A DNA stretch of 64,000 nucleotides from Streptomyces paradoxus (lineage in GTDB: Bacteria; Actinomycetota; Actinomycetes; Streptomycetales; Streptomycetaceae). The DNA is taken from contig NZ_JACHGV010000004.1 in NCBI RefSeq assembly GCF_014202475.1, forward strand, positions 62,001 to 126,000. Direction: 5' to 3'. The number at the start of each line of letters is the position of its first letter. Within the stretch, counting starts at the first letter, position 1. The notes under the pieces are model-generated. The model saw nothing but the letters and a program-made list of their open reading frames with translations. It made no database searches and was not told the DNA's origin. Below are positions 35,759 to 43,942 of this stretch, piece by piece. Both the position numbers and the translations under genes were made by a program.

Positions 35759-37237
35759 TCAGGTCTGCGCCATGTCCACGAATCGTGAGTAGTGCCCCTG
35801 GAAGGCGACCGTGATCGTGGCCGTCGGGCCGTTGCGGTGCTTGCCCACGATGATGTCCGCCTCGCCCGCGCGCGGCGACTCCTTCTCGTACGCGTCCTCG
35901 CGGTGCAGAAGGATCACCATGTCGGCGTCCTGCTCGATGGAGCCCGACTCACGCAGGTCGGACACCATCGGTTTCTTGTCCGTGCGCTGTTCGGGACCAC
36001 GGTTGAGCTGGGAGAGCGCGATCACGGGAACCTCCAGCTCCTTGGCGAGGAGCTTGAGATTCCGGGACATGTCCGAGACCTCCTGCTGCCGGCTCTCGGA
36101 GCGCTTGGAACCTCCGGCCTGCATCAGCTGCAGATAGTCGATGATCACGAGCTTGATGTCGTTTCGCTGTTTCAGCCGACGGCACTTCGCGCGAATCTCC
36201 ATCATCGACAGGTTGGGGGAGTCGTCGATGTAGAGCGGTGCGGACGAGACCTCGGGCATCCGGCGCGCCAGGCGCGTCCAGTCATCGTCCGTCATGGTGC
36301 CGGACCGCATGTGGTGCAGGGCGACGCGGGCCTCCGCGGACAGCAGACGCATGGCGATCTCGTTGCGCCCCATTTCCAGGGAGAAGATGACGCTCGGCAG
36401 GTTGTGCTTGATCGACGCGGCCCGGGCGAAGTCCAGGGCGAGCGTCGACTTGCCCATGGCGGGACGAGCCGCGATGACGATCATCTGCCCCGGGTGCAGA
36501 CCGTTGGTGAGGGAGTCGAGGTCGGTGAACCCGGTGGGAACGCCCGTCATTTCGCCACTGCGCGAGCCGATCGCCTCGATCTCGTCGAGCGCGCCCTCCA
36601 TGATGTCGCCGAGCGGCAGGTAGTCCTCGCTGGTGCGCTGCTCGGTGACCGCGTAGACCTCTGCCTGGGCGCGGTTGACGATCTCGTCGACGTCGTCGTC
36701 GGCCGCGTACCCCATCTGCGTGATGCGTGTCCCGGCCTCGACCAGGCGGCGCAGCACGGCCCGCTCGTGCACGATCTCCGCGTAGTACGCCGCGTTGGCC
36801 GCCGTGGGGACCGTCTGGACGAGGGTGTGCAGATACGAGGCCCCGCCGACCTTGTTGATCTCGCCGCGCTTGGTGAGCTCGGCCGCGATCGTGATGGGGT
36901 CGGCCGGCTCGCCCTTGGCGTAGACGTCGAGGACGGCCTGGTAGATCGTCTCGTGGGCCGGCTTGTAGAAGTCGTGACCCTTGAGGATCTCGACGACGTC
37001 TGCGATGGCGTCCTTGGAGAGGAGCATGCCGCCGAGGACGGACTGCTCGGCATCGATGTCCTGCGGCGGTACCCGCTCGAAGGACGGGGCCGATCCGTCC
37101 CACGCCCCGTTGTCCCTGCCACGCTCGTGCTGTTCGTCACGGCCCCGGGCTCCGTCACCACGTCGGCGGGAGGCGGGCAGACGATCACTGGGACCGCTGT
37201 CGGCCCACGGATCGTCCAAGGGCTCGGAAATGCTCAC
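35759..37237 (-). CDS. dnaB: Replicative DNA helicase
   Basis: 492 aa. Hexameric helicase that unwinds DNA ahead of the replisome. The N-terminal primase-interacting domain starts at P-P-Q-D-I-D-A-E-Q-S-V-L-G-G-M-L near 57. The RecA-like ATPase has Walker A A-R-P-A-M-G-K-S-T-L near 257, Walker B L-V-I-I-D-Y-L-Q-L-M near 370 and S-Q-L-N-R arginine-finger region. There is no intein. A 50-residue charged N-terminal extension is typical of actinobacteria. The GTG at 37235-37237 follows GGAGGAGG. Confidence 0.96.
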   Translation of the reverse strand: MSISEPLDDPWADSGPSDRLPASRRRGDGARGRDEQHERGRDNGAWDGSAPSFERVPPQDIDAEQSVLGGMLLSKDAIADVVEILKGHDFYKPAHETIYQAVLDVYAKGEPADPITIAAELTKRGEINKVGGASYLHTLVQTVPTAANAAYYAEIVHERAVLRRLVEAGTRITQMGYAADDDVDEIVNRAQAEVYAVTEQRTSEDYLPLGDIMEGALDEIEAIGSRSGEMTGVPTGFTDLDSLTNGLHPGQMIVIAARPAMGKSTLALDFARAASIKHNLPSVIFSLEMGRNEIAMRLLSAEARVALHHMRSGTMTDDDWTRLARRMPEVSSAPLYIDDSPNLSMMEIRAKCRRLKQRNDIKLVIIDYLQLMQAGGSKRSESRQQEVSDMSRNLKLLAKELEVPVIALSQLNRGPEQRTDKKPMVSDLRESGSIEQDADMVILLHREDAYEKESPRAGEADIIVGKHRNGPTATITVAFQGHYSRFVDMAQT

Positions 37238-37421
37238 CGAGCCACCTCCTCCCGTCCGCCGAAGCAGACCTAGCCGTGCCCCTCTGTTCTACGGCACGGC
37301 ACTGACAAATAAGAGGCCCAACTCCGGTTGGCACGCGCCGGTTTTGTGGCGTTTTGAAAACCGGCGGGACGGAGCGGGCGCCGGACCACCGTAGGCCTGT
37401 CGGCACCGTCAGCCAATCTGG

Positions 37422-37684
37422 TTATCCACAGGCCATGTGGACGACGGCCGAGATGCTGTGGAGAACTCCGCAAAACCTGTGCACGACCCGGTGGACAGCC
37501 CTGTGAACAAGCAGCGACCCCCACCACGAAAATCCCTCCGACCTGCATCTTTGTCGTCCACCGGCTGTGCAGAAGAAAAACTTCCCCAAGCAGCCCAAGT
37601 TCGCCTCGAACAGGGCACAGCAGTGCGCACCCCAGGACGGACAGTAAGGGTCACAAAAGCTTTGCATCTCTTACCTGTGGACGA
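37422..37684. promoter_or_regulatory. Cluster of DnaA-box-like 9-mers upstream of dnaB
   Basis: In a 461-bp AT-richer intergenic region (37238-37698): TTATCCACA at 37422, TGTGGACGA at 37436, TGTGGAGAA at 37457, TGTGAACAA at 37502 and TGTGGACGA at 37676. The first is a classical DnaA box; each of the others differs by one base from TGTGGACAA, the reverse of the Streptomyces box TTGTCCACA. Two weaker copies (near 37476 and 37491) lie between. It may titrate DnaA or link dnaB expression to it. Confidence 0.6.
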
Positions 37685-37691
37685 TTAGATT
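37662..37691 (+). promoter_or_regulatory. Promoter of the MATE gene
   Basis: TTGCAT (37662-37667) and TAGATT (37686-37691) spaced by 18 bp, with the ATG 7 nt after the -10 box, giving a leaderless transcript. A DnaA-box-like 9-mer overlaps the spacer. Confidence 0.55.
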
Positions 37692-37698
37692 GGTGCAC

Positions 37699-39036
37699 AT
37701 GACACAGGCCCCCGTGCGAAGCCGAACCGGCAGGAGACAGCACGACCGAGAGATCGTCGCGCTGGCCGTGCCGGCCTTCGGCGCCCTCGTCGCCGAGCCC
37801 CTCTTCCTCTTGGCCGACACCGCCATCGTGGGCCACCTGGGCACAGCCCAACTCGCCGGTCTCGGCGTCGCCTCGGCCCTGCTGATGACCGCCGTGAGCG
37901 TCTTCGTCTTCCTCGCCTACGCCACGACGGCCGCGGTTGCCCGTCGCGTCGGAGCGGGCGACCTCCCGGCCGCCATCCGGCAAGGCATGGACGGTATCTG
38001 GCTGGCACTGCTTCTCGGCGCTGCCGTCGTCGCCGTCGCGCTGCCGACGGCACCCCACATCGTGGACCTCTTCGGCGCCTCGGACGCGGCAGCCCCCTAC
38101 GCGATCACCTATCTGCGCATCTCGGTGCTCGGCATACCGGCCATGCTCGTGGTCCTCGCGGCGACCGGTGTCCTGCGCGGCCTACAGGACACCAGGACCC
38201 CGCTCTACGTCGCCATCGCCGGCTTCGTCGCCAACGGCGCCCTCAACGCCGGTCTTGTCTACGGCGCCGATCTGGGGATCGCCGGTTCCGCGTGGGGCAC
38301 CGTGATCGCCCAGTGCGGCATGGCCGCGGTCTATCTCGTGGTGGTTCTGCGAGGAGCACGCAAGCATGGTGCCTCGCTGCGCCCGGATGCCGCCGGGATC
38401 AGGGCCTCCGCGCAAGCCGGTGTGCCGCTGCTGGTGCGCACCCTCTCGCTGCGGGCGATCCTGATGATCGCCACGGCGGTCGCCGCCCGCCTCGGGGATG
38501 CCGACATCGCCGCTCACCAGATCATCCTCTCCCTGTGGAGCCTTCTGGCGTTCGCACTCGACGCCATCGCCATCGCGGGACAGGCCATCATCGGTCGCTA
38601 CCTCGGAGCCGGTGACGCCCAGGGCGCCCGGGACGCCTGCCGCCGCATGGTCGAGTGGGGTATCGCCGTCGGAGTCGTCCTCGGAATCCTGGTGGTCGTC
38701 GCCCGACCGGTGTTCCTGCCCCTGTTCACCAGCGACCCGGCAGTCAAGGATGTGGCGCTGCCCGCCCTGATCATCGTCGCCCTCTCCCAGCCCATCTCCG
38801 GCATCGTCTTCGTCCTGGACGGCGTCCTGATGGGTGCCGGCGACGGCCCTTACCTGGCCTGGGCGATGCTGATCACCCTGGCCGTCTTCACGCCGGCCGC
38901 TCTGCTGGTCCCGGTGCTGGGCGGCGGGCTGACCGCTCTCTGGGCCACGATGACGCTGATGATGACCGTTCGGATGCTGACCCTGTGGCTTCGCACTCGC
39001 TCGGGCCGCTGGATGGTGACGGGCGCGACCCGCTGA
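37699..39036 (+). CDS. MATE-family efflux transporter (DinF-like)
   Basis: 445 aa, twelve membrane helices in two homologous halves. E-P-L-F-L-L-A-D-T-A-I-V-G-H-L-G near residue 30 and G-D-A-D-I-A-A-H-Q-I in the second half are MATE/DinF signatures. It exports cationic drugs or metabolites using Na+ or H+. The frame opens at TTG 37690, but ATG at 37699 fits the promoter spacing. Confidence 0.9.
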   Translation: MTQAPVRSRTGRRQHDREIVALAVPAFGALVAEPLFLLADTAIVGHLGTAQLAGLGVASALLMTAVSVFVFLAYATTAAVARRVGAGDLPAAIRQGMDGIWLALLLGAAVVAVALPTAPHIVDLFGASDAAAPYAITYLRISVLGIPAMLVVLAATGVLRGLQDTRTPLYVAIAGFVANGALNAGLVYGADLGIAGSAWGTVIAQCGMAAVYLVVVLRGARKHGASLRPDAAGIRASAQAGVPLLVRTLSLRAILMIATAVAARLGDADIAAHQIILSLWSLLAFALDAIAIAGQAIIGRYLGAGDAQGARDACRRMVEWGIAVGVVLGILVVVARPVFLPLFTSDPAVKDVALPALIIVALSQPISGIVFVLDGVLMGAGDGPYLAWAMLITLAVFTPAALLVPVLGGGLTALWATMTLMMTVRMLTLWLRTRSGRWMVTGATR

Positions 39037-39038
39037 CC

Positions 39039-39052
39039 GTTTCACGTGAAAC
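39039..39052. promoter_or_regulatory. parS site, perfect (first of a pair)
   Basis: GTTTCACGTGAAAC, starting 3 bp after the MATE stop codon. Confidence 0.9.
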
Positions 39053-39059
39053 GCTGCCT

Positions 39060-39073
39060 GTTTCACGTGAAAC
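39060..39073. promoter_or_regulatory. parS site, perfect (second of a pair)
   Basis: GTTTCACGTGAAAC, 21 bp from the preceding site (two helical turns), so two ParB dimers would lie on the same face. Confidence 0.9.
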
Positions 39074-39118
39074 ACGACGTACCTGTTTCTCTGGCAGACA
39101 CGAGCTTGGCGAACACGA

Positions 39119-39150
39119 ATGGGGCCGCACCCCGCAGGGTGCGGCCCCAT
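39119..39150. terminator. Bidirectional hairpin between MATE gene and rplI
   Basis: A 14-bp perfect stem (core GGGGCCGCACCC / GGGTGCGGCCCC) with a CGCA loop, between convergent genes. Confidence 0.85.
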
Positions 39151-39177
39151 CGCTTACTGCTTCAGCACACGCGGCAC

Positions 39178-39624
39178 TCAGGCCGCGACGACCTCGATGT
39201 TGACCTTGGCGGCAACCTCGGGGTGCAGACGCACGGACGTCTCGTGAGCGCCCAGCGTCTTGATCGGCGAGCCGAGCTCGATGCGGCGCTTGTCGACCTC
39301 GGGACCGCCGGAGGCCTTGATCGCGGAAGCGATGTCGGCCGGGGTGACGGAACCGAAGAGACGACCGGCGTCGCCGGAGCGGACGGCCAGACGGACCTTG
39401 ACGCCCTCGAGCTGGGCCTTCACAGCGTTGGCCTGCTCGATGGTCTGAATCTCGTGGATCTTGCGAGCACGACGGATCTGCTCGACGTCCTTCTCGCCAC
39501 CCTTGGTCCAGCGGATAGCGAACTTCCGCGGGATCAGGTAGTTGCGAGCGTAACCGTCCTTGACGTCGACGACGTCGCCCGCGGCACCGAGGCCGGAGAC
39601 CTCGTGGGTGAGGATGATCTTCAT
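39178..39624 (-). CDS. rplI: 50S ribosomal protein bL9
   Basis: 148 aa, normal length. N-terminal [26 protein letters not shown] and the elongated central helix are diagnostic. Last gene of the rpsF-ssb-rpsR-rplI operon; it starts 18 bp after rpsR. Confidence 0.97.
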   Translation of the reverse strand: MKIILTHEVSGLGAAGDVVDVKDGYARNYLIPRKFAIRWTKGGEKDVEQIRRARKIHEIQTIEQANAVKAQLEGVKVRLAVRSGDAGRLFGSVTPADIASAIKASGGPEVDKRRIELGSPIKTLGAHETSVRLHPEVAAKVNIEVVAA

Positions 39625-39642
39625 GAGTCGGTCACCCTTCCC

Positions 39643-39879
39643 TTATCGCGCGGTGGAGGTGTAGGGCAGCAGCGCCATCTCACGGCTGTTCTTCACGGCC
39701 GTGGCGACGTCACGCTGGTGCTGCGTGCAGTTGCCGGTCACGCGGCGGGCACGGATCTTGCCGCGGTCGGAAATGAACTTCCGCAGCATGTTCGTGTCCT
39801 TGTAGTCCACGTACGTGACCTTGTCCTTGCAGAATGCGCAGACCTTCTTCTTCGGCTTGCGCACAGGCGGCTTAGCCAT
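39643..39879 (-). CDS. rpsR: 30S ribosomal protein bS18
   Basis: 78 aa. [10 protein letters not shown] near the start keeps two cysteines of a zinc-binding (C+) bS18. The C-terminal S-R-E-M-A-L-L-P-Y is typical. Many Streptomyces have a second, zinc-free copy elsewhere. It lies between ssb and rplI. Confidence 0.96.
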   Translation of the reverse strand: MAKPPVRKPKKKVCAFCKDKVTYVDYKDTNMLRKFISDRGKIRARRVTGNCTQHQRDVATAVKNSREMALLPYTSTAR

Positions 39880-39924
39880 GGTGTTTCTCCTGTGTGATCA
39901 AGAAGTGTGAGTGCGAACCCGCCC

Positions 39925-40509
39925 TTAGAAGGGGGGCTCGTCCGAGTAGCCGCCGCCACCGCCGCCGGAGTTTCCACCCCAGCCGCCGCCACCGCCCTGG
40001 TTGCCACCGGCGGGAGCGCCGGTCGCCCACGGGTCGTCGGCGGGAGCGCCGCCGCCCTGCTGGCCACCGCCGGGGCCGCCGCCCCAGCCGCCGCCACCCT
40101 GGCTGCCGCCGCCACCGCCGCCGTAGCCGCCCTGGCCACCGCGGCCGGTGGTCTTGGTGACCTTGGCCGTGGCGTTGCGCAGGCTGGCGCCGACTTCCTC
40201 GACGTCCAGCTCGTAGACCGTGCGCTTGACACCCTCACGGTCCTCGTAAGACCGCTGCTTCAGCCGGCCCTGCACGATGACGCGCATGCCTCGCTGGAGC
40301 GACTCAGCGACGTTCTCCGCCGCCTGACGCCAGACCGAGCAGGTCAGGAAGAGGCTTTCGCCGTCCTTCCACTCGTTCGTCTGGCGGTCGAAGGTGCGGG
40401 GGGTGGACGCGACACGGAACTTCGCGACCGCCGCACCGGAGGGGGTGAAGCGCAGCTCGGGGTCGTCGACAAGATTGCCGACGACCGTGATGACGGTCTC
40501 GCCTGCCAT
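39925..40509 (-). CDS. ssb: Single-stranded DNA-binding protein
   Basis: 194 aa. OB-fold in the first 110 residues ([21 protein letters not shown]). A Gly-rich linker of about 65 residues ([12 protein letters not shown]) ends in the acidic tip S-D-E-P-P-F that recruits replication and repair proteins. This is the essential SsbA type, by its place between rpsF and rpsR. Confidence 0.96.
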   Translation of the reverse strand: MAGETVITVVGNLVDDPELRFTPSGAAVAKFRVASTPRTFDRQTNEWKDGESLFLTCSVWRQAAENVAESLQRGMRVIVQGRLKQRSYEDREGVKRTVYELDVEEVGASLRNATAKVTKTTGRGGQGGYGGGGGGSQGGGGWGGGPGGGQQGGGAPADDPWATGAPAGGNQGGGGGWGGNSGGGGGGYSDEPPF

Positions 40510-40580
40510 GGGGGAACCTCTCGGCGGGTTTGCTCTGGCTGCTTGCTACTCGAATCCCGGGATCAGCTGAGCTGGGAAGC

Positions 40581-40871
40581 TCAGTGGGTCTCGGGGCGGA
40601 GGACCTTGGTCCGGAGGACCGACTCGTTCAGGTTCATCTGGCGGTCGAGCTCCTTGACGACCGCAGGCTCGGCCTGCAGGTCGATGACCGAGTAGATGCC
40701 CTCGGGCTTCTTCTTGATCTCGTACGCGAGACGACGACGGCCCCAGGTGTCGACCTTCTCGACCTTTCCGCCGCCGTCACGGACGACAGAGAGGAAGTTC
40801 TCGATCAACGGAGAGACAGCGCGCTCCTCGACCTCGGGGTCGAGGATGACCATCACCTCGTAGTGACGCAT
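40581..40871 (-). CDS. rpsF: 30S ribosomal protein bS6
   Basis: 96 aa. [13 protein letters not shown] and [16 protein letters not shown] are conserved. The frame is open upstream to 41009, but ATG at 40869-40871 is preceded by AAGGAGGTGG, a near-perfect ribosome site. First gene of its operon; the promoter lies within 40872-41135. Confidence 0.97.
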   Translation of the reverse strand: MRHYEVMVILDPEVEERAVSPLIENFLSVVRDGGGKVEKVDTWGRRRLAYEIKKKPEGIYSVIDLQAEPAVVKELDRQMNLNESVLRTKVLRPETH

Positions 40872-41135
40872 GTGGAACCCACCTCCTTTGGACTCAGCGG
40901 CCACGGTCGTTCCGTGGCAGGAGGGTTGTGATGCGTAGGCAACGGTATCGGCCACCACTGACAATCGGGGGTTCTGGCGAGAAGCCCCTGCCGTGACATG
41001 GGCAGACACCGGTGCGGACGGTACAGAGTACCCTCACAGCGGCTTGCGGTTGAAATCCGGGCGCCGGGGCAGCCAATCTGTACACATCGGGTGTGTATGG
41101 CGCTACGATGCGCCGCCTTTCGCAGGAGGTGCCCT

Positions 41136-41441
41136 ATGGCACAGGCATTGCGACCCAACACCGCCGGCGGTCTCTTCGCCACGGACGGCAAACCCCATCC
41201 CCTCCAGGACACCCTGCTCGCGGTGACCCTGGTGCTGGGCCTCTTGTCGTTCCTCACGGCGATCATCGACGAAGACCTGCACCTGCTCAGCTCCTGGGCC
41301 GGCCTGGTGGGCATCCTCACGGGTGCCTACGGCCAGTGGATCTCGGAGACGACCCGGGAGCGCTTCGGCCTGATCCTGGGCCTGGGTGCATCGGGAGTCG
41401 GGTTCTTCCTGGGCATGGCGCACGGCGGCCTGATCGGCTGA
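41136..41441 (+). CDS. Small membrane protein of unknown function
   Basis: 101 aa, three hydrophobic helices (about 28-48, 54-70, 78-98). ATG at 41136 follows a perfect AGGAGGT. Conserved in Streptomyces between the ribosomal operon and femX; no function is known. It is divergent from rpsF. Confidence 0.8.
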   Translation: MAQALRPNTAGGLFATDGKPHPLQDTLLAVTLVLGLLSFLTAIIDEDLHLLSSWAGLVGILTGAYGQWISETTRERFGLILGLGASGVGFFLGMAHGGLIG

Positions 41442-41609
41442 CGCCAGGACACCCCCTCAGCTGAACACCGGATCACGCCCCGGCCGGCCTCTGGCCGGGG
41501 CGAAGGTCCCGTACGCCCAACCGGCGCGCTTCCAAGGCGCAGTAGGCTTCGCGCGAGAGCCGGAGCCCCTGTACCCATGGGGACACACCAGCCCGAGGAG
41601 CGCCCCTAA

Positions 41610-42731
41610 ATGAGCCTGACCCTGAGGACCATCAGTCGCGAGCAGCATCTGGCCTACATCCAGAGCCTGCCGTCGGCGAGCCACATGCAGGTCCCGGCCT
41701 GGGCTGACGTCAAGGCGGAGTGGCGCTCCGAGAACCTCGGCTGGTTCGACGACCGCACCGGCGAGATGGTCGGTGCCGGTCTGGTTCTCTACCGGCAGCT
41801 TCCCAAGATCAAGCGCTACCTCGCCTACCTGCCCGAGGGCCCGGTCATCAACTGGTTCGCGCCGAATCTGCAGGAGTGGCTCGAGCCGATGCTGGCGCAC
41901 CTGAAGCAGCAGGGCGCCTTCTCCGTGAAGATGGGCCCGCCGGTGATCATCCGGCGCTGGGAAGCCCCCTCCATCAAGCAGGGCATCCAGAACCCGGACG
42001 TCAAGCGCCTGCGCGACATCGAGGCCGACCACATCGAGCCGCGCGCCTTCGAGGTGGCCGACAAGCTGCGCCGCATGGGCTGGCAGCAGGGCGAGGACGG
42101 CGGCGCCGGCTTCGGCGACGTCCAGCCACGCTACGTGTACCAGGTGCCGCTGGCGAACCGCTCCCTGGAAGAGGTCCACAAGAACTTCAACCAGCTGTGG
42201 CGCCGCAACATCAAGAAGGCCGAGAAGGCCGGCGTCGAGGTCGTCCAGGGCGGCTACCAGGACCTCGAGGAATGGCAGCGACTGTACGAGATCACGGCCG
42301 TGCGCGACCACTTCCGGCCACGCCCGCTGTCGTACTTCCAGCGCATGTGGACGGCCCTCAACACCGAGGACCCCAACCGCATGCGGCTGTACTTCGCCCG
42401 GCACAACGGCGTGAACCTGTCGGCCGCCACGATGCTGATCGTCGGCGGGCACGTGTGGTACTCCTACGGCGCCTCCGACAACATCGGCCGCGAGGTCCGG
42501 CCCTCGAACGCGATGCAGTGGCGGATGCTGCGCGACGCCTACGCGCTCGGCGCCACCGTCTACGACCTGCGCGGCATTTCCGACTCGCTGGACGAGACCG
42601 ACCACCTCTTCGGCCTGATCCAGTTCAAGGTGGGTACCGGCGGCCAGGCGGCCGAATACCTCGGCGAGTGGGACTTCCCTCTGAACAAGCTGCTGCACAA
42701 GGCGCTCGACATCTACATGTCGCGCCGCTGA
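41610..42731 (+). CDS. femX: FemX-type peptidoglycan interpeptide-bridge aminoacyltransferase
   Basis: 373 aa. FemAB fold: two GNAT-like domains with V-P-A-W-A-D-V-K near 30, L-A-Y-L-P-E-G-P near 72, N-Q-L-W-R-R-N-I-K-K-A-E-K-A-G near 195 (helical-arm region) and Y-D-L-R-G near 315. It transfers an amino acid from aminoacyl-tRNA to the stem-peptide side chain; in Streptomyces the bridge is one glycine. It matches the essential FemX described in S. coelicolor. ATG at 41610. The neighbouring racemase-like gene follows at 82 bp and is probably co-transcribed. Confidence 0.92.
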   Translation: MSLTLRTISREQHLAYIQSLPSASHMQVPAWADVKAEWRSENLGWFDDRTGEMVGAGLVLYRQLPKIKRYLAYLPEGPVINWFAPNLQEWLEPMLAHLKQQGAFSVKMGPPVIIRRWEAPSIKQGIQNPDVKRLRDIEADHIEPRAFEVADKLRRMGWQQGEDGGAGFGDVQPRYVYQVPLANRSLEEVHKNFNQLWRRNIKKAEKAGVEVVQGGYQDLEEWQRLYEITAVRDHFRPRPLSYFQRMWTALNTEDPNRMRLYFARHNGVNLSAATMLIVGGHVWYSYGASDNIGREVRPSNAMQWRMLRDAYALGATVYDLRGISDSLDETDHLFGLIQFKVGTGGQAAEYLGEWDFPLNKLLHKALDIYMSRR

Positions 42732-42813
42732 TGTCCCGTTCAGTGCTTCTATACCCCTGATACACGGCAAACCGCCGCTACACGGCACCGCGAGAAAGGT
42801 CCCAGGTCCGGTC

Positions 42814-43845
42814 ATGGCGCTCACGCTCTACGTCGACACCGCGCGCTGGCGTGCGCACCACAAGCACGTGCAGGAGCAGTTCCCGGGCCTCGTGCCGGTC
42901 TGCAAGGGCAACGGCTACGGCTTCGGGCACGAGCGGCTGGCGGAGGAGGCCACACGGCTGGGCTCGGACGTCCTCGCCGTCGGCACGACGTACGAGGCCG
43001 CCCGGATCAAGGACTGGTTCGGCGGGGACCTGCTGGTGCTGACGCCGTACCGGCGGGGTGAGGAGCCGGTGCCGCTGCCGGACCGGGTCATCCGCTCCGT
43101 CTCCTCGATAGACGGCGTGTACGGCCTGGTCGGTGCCCGTGTGGTGATCGAGGTGATGTCCTCGATGAAGCGGCACGGCATCAGCGAGCAGGACCTGGCC
43201 CAGTTGCACGCCGCCATCGAGAACGTCCGCCTGGAGGGCTTCGCCATTCACCTGCCGCTGGACCGCACCGACGGCTCGGACGCCGTCGAGGAGGTCATCG
43301 GCTGGATGGACCGGCTGCGTGCCGCCCGGCTCCCCCTGCACACGATGTTCGTCAGCCACCTCAAGGCCGAGGAACTCGCCCGGCTTCAGCAGCAGTTCCC
43401 GCAGACCCGTTTCCGGGCCCGCATCGGCACGCGGCTGTGGCTGGGGGACCACGACGCCACGGAGTACCGTGGCGCGGTCCTGGACGTCACCCGCGTCGCC
43501 AAGGGCGACCGCTTCGGCTACCGGCAGCAAAAGGCGGCCTCGGACGGCTTCCTGGTCGTCGTGGCGGGCGGTACGTCGCACGGGGTGGGGCTGGAGGCTC
43601 CCAAGGCGCTGCACGGCGTCATGCCGCGCGCCAAGGGCGTCGCCCGTGCCGGCCTCGCGACGGTGAACCGGAACCTTTCTCCCTTCGTCTGGGGCGGCAA
43701 GCAGCGCTGGTTCGCGGAGCCGCCGCACATGCAGGTCTCGATCCTGTTCGTGCCGGCGGACGCACCCGAGCCGAAGGTCGGCGACGAGTTGGTGGCCCAT
43801 CTGCGGCACACCACCACGCAGTTCGACCGGATCATGGACCGCTGA
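42814..43845 (+). CDS. Alanine racemase-like PLP-barrel protein
   Basis: 343 aa. The N-terminal PLP barrel has V-C-K-G-N-G-Y-G-F-G at residues 29-38, where the Lys binds PLP as in alanine racemase. The C-terminal half is beta-rich as in Alr. Where classic racemases have G-Y-G-D-G-Y (catalytic Tyr), this protein reads V-A-G-G-T-S-H-G-V-G-L, so the second catalytic base seems to be missing or different. It may be a racemase of altered specificity or a structural partner of FemX, its upstream neighbour. ATG at 42814. Confidence 0.8.
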   Translation: MALTLYVDTARWRAHHKHVQEQFPGLVPVCKGNGYGFGHERLAEEATRLGSDVLAVGTTYEAARIKDWFGGDLLVLTPYRRGEEPVPLPDRVIRSVSSIDGVYGLVGARVVIEVMSSMKRHGISEQDLAQLHAAIENVRLEGFAIHLPLDRTDGSDAVEEVIGWMDRLRAARLPLHTMFVSHLKAEELARLQQQFPQTRFRARIGTRLWLGDHDATEYRGAVLDVTRVAKGDRFGYRQQKAASDGFLVVVAGGTSHGVGLEAPKALHGVMPRAKGVARAGLATVNRNLSPFVWGGKQRWFAEPPHMQVSILFVPADAPEPKVGDELVAHLRHTTTQFDRIMDR

Positions 43846-43876
43846 CCGTCACAGCACCCACCCGCACAGCGCGACA

Positions 43877-43909
43877 AGAAGGCCGTACACGATTCGTGTA
43901 CGGCCTTCT
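43877..43909. terminator. Bidirectional hairpin
   Basis: A 16-bp stem (core AAGGCCGTACACGA / TCGTGTACGGCCTT) with a single central T, between the convergent racemase-like and GT87 genes. Confidence 0.9.
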
Positions 43910-43942
43910 GTGTGTCCGGCTACGGCATCTGGCGCCGTTCGC

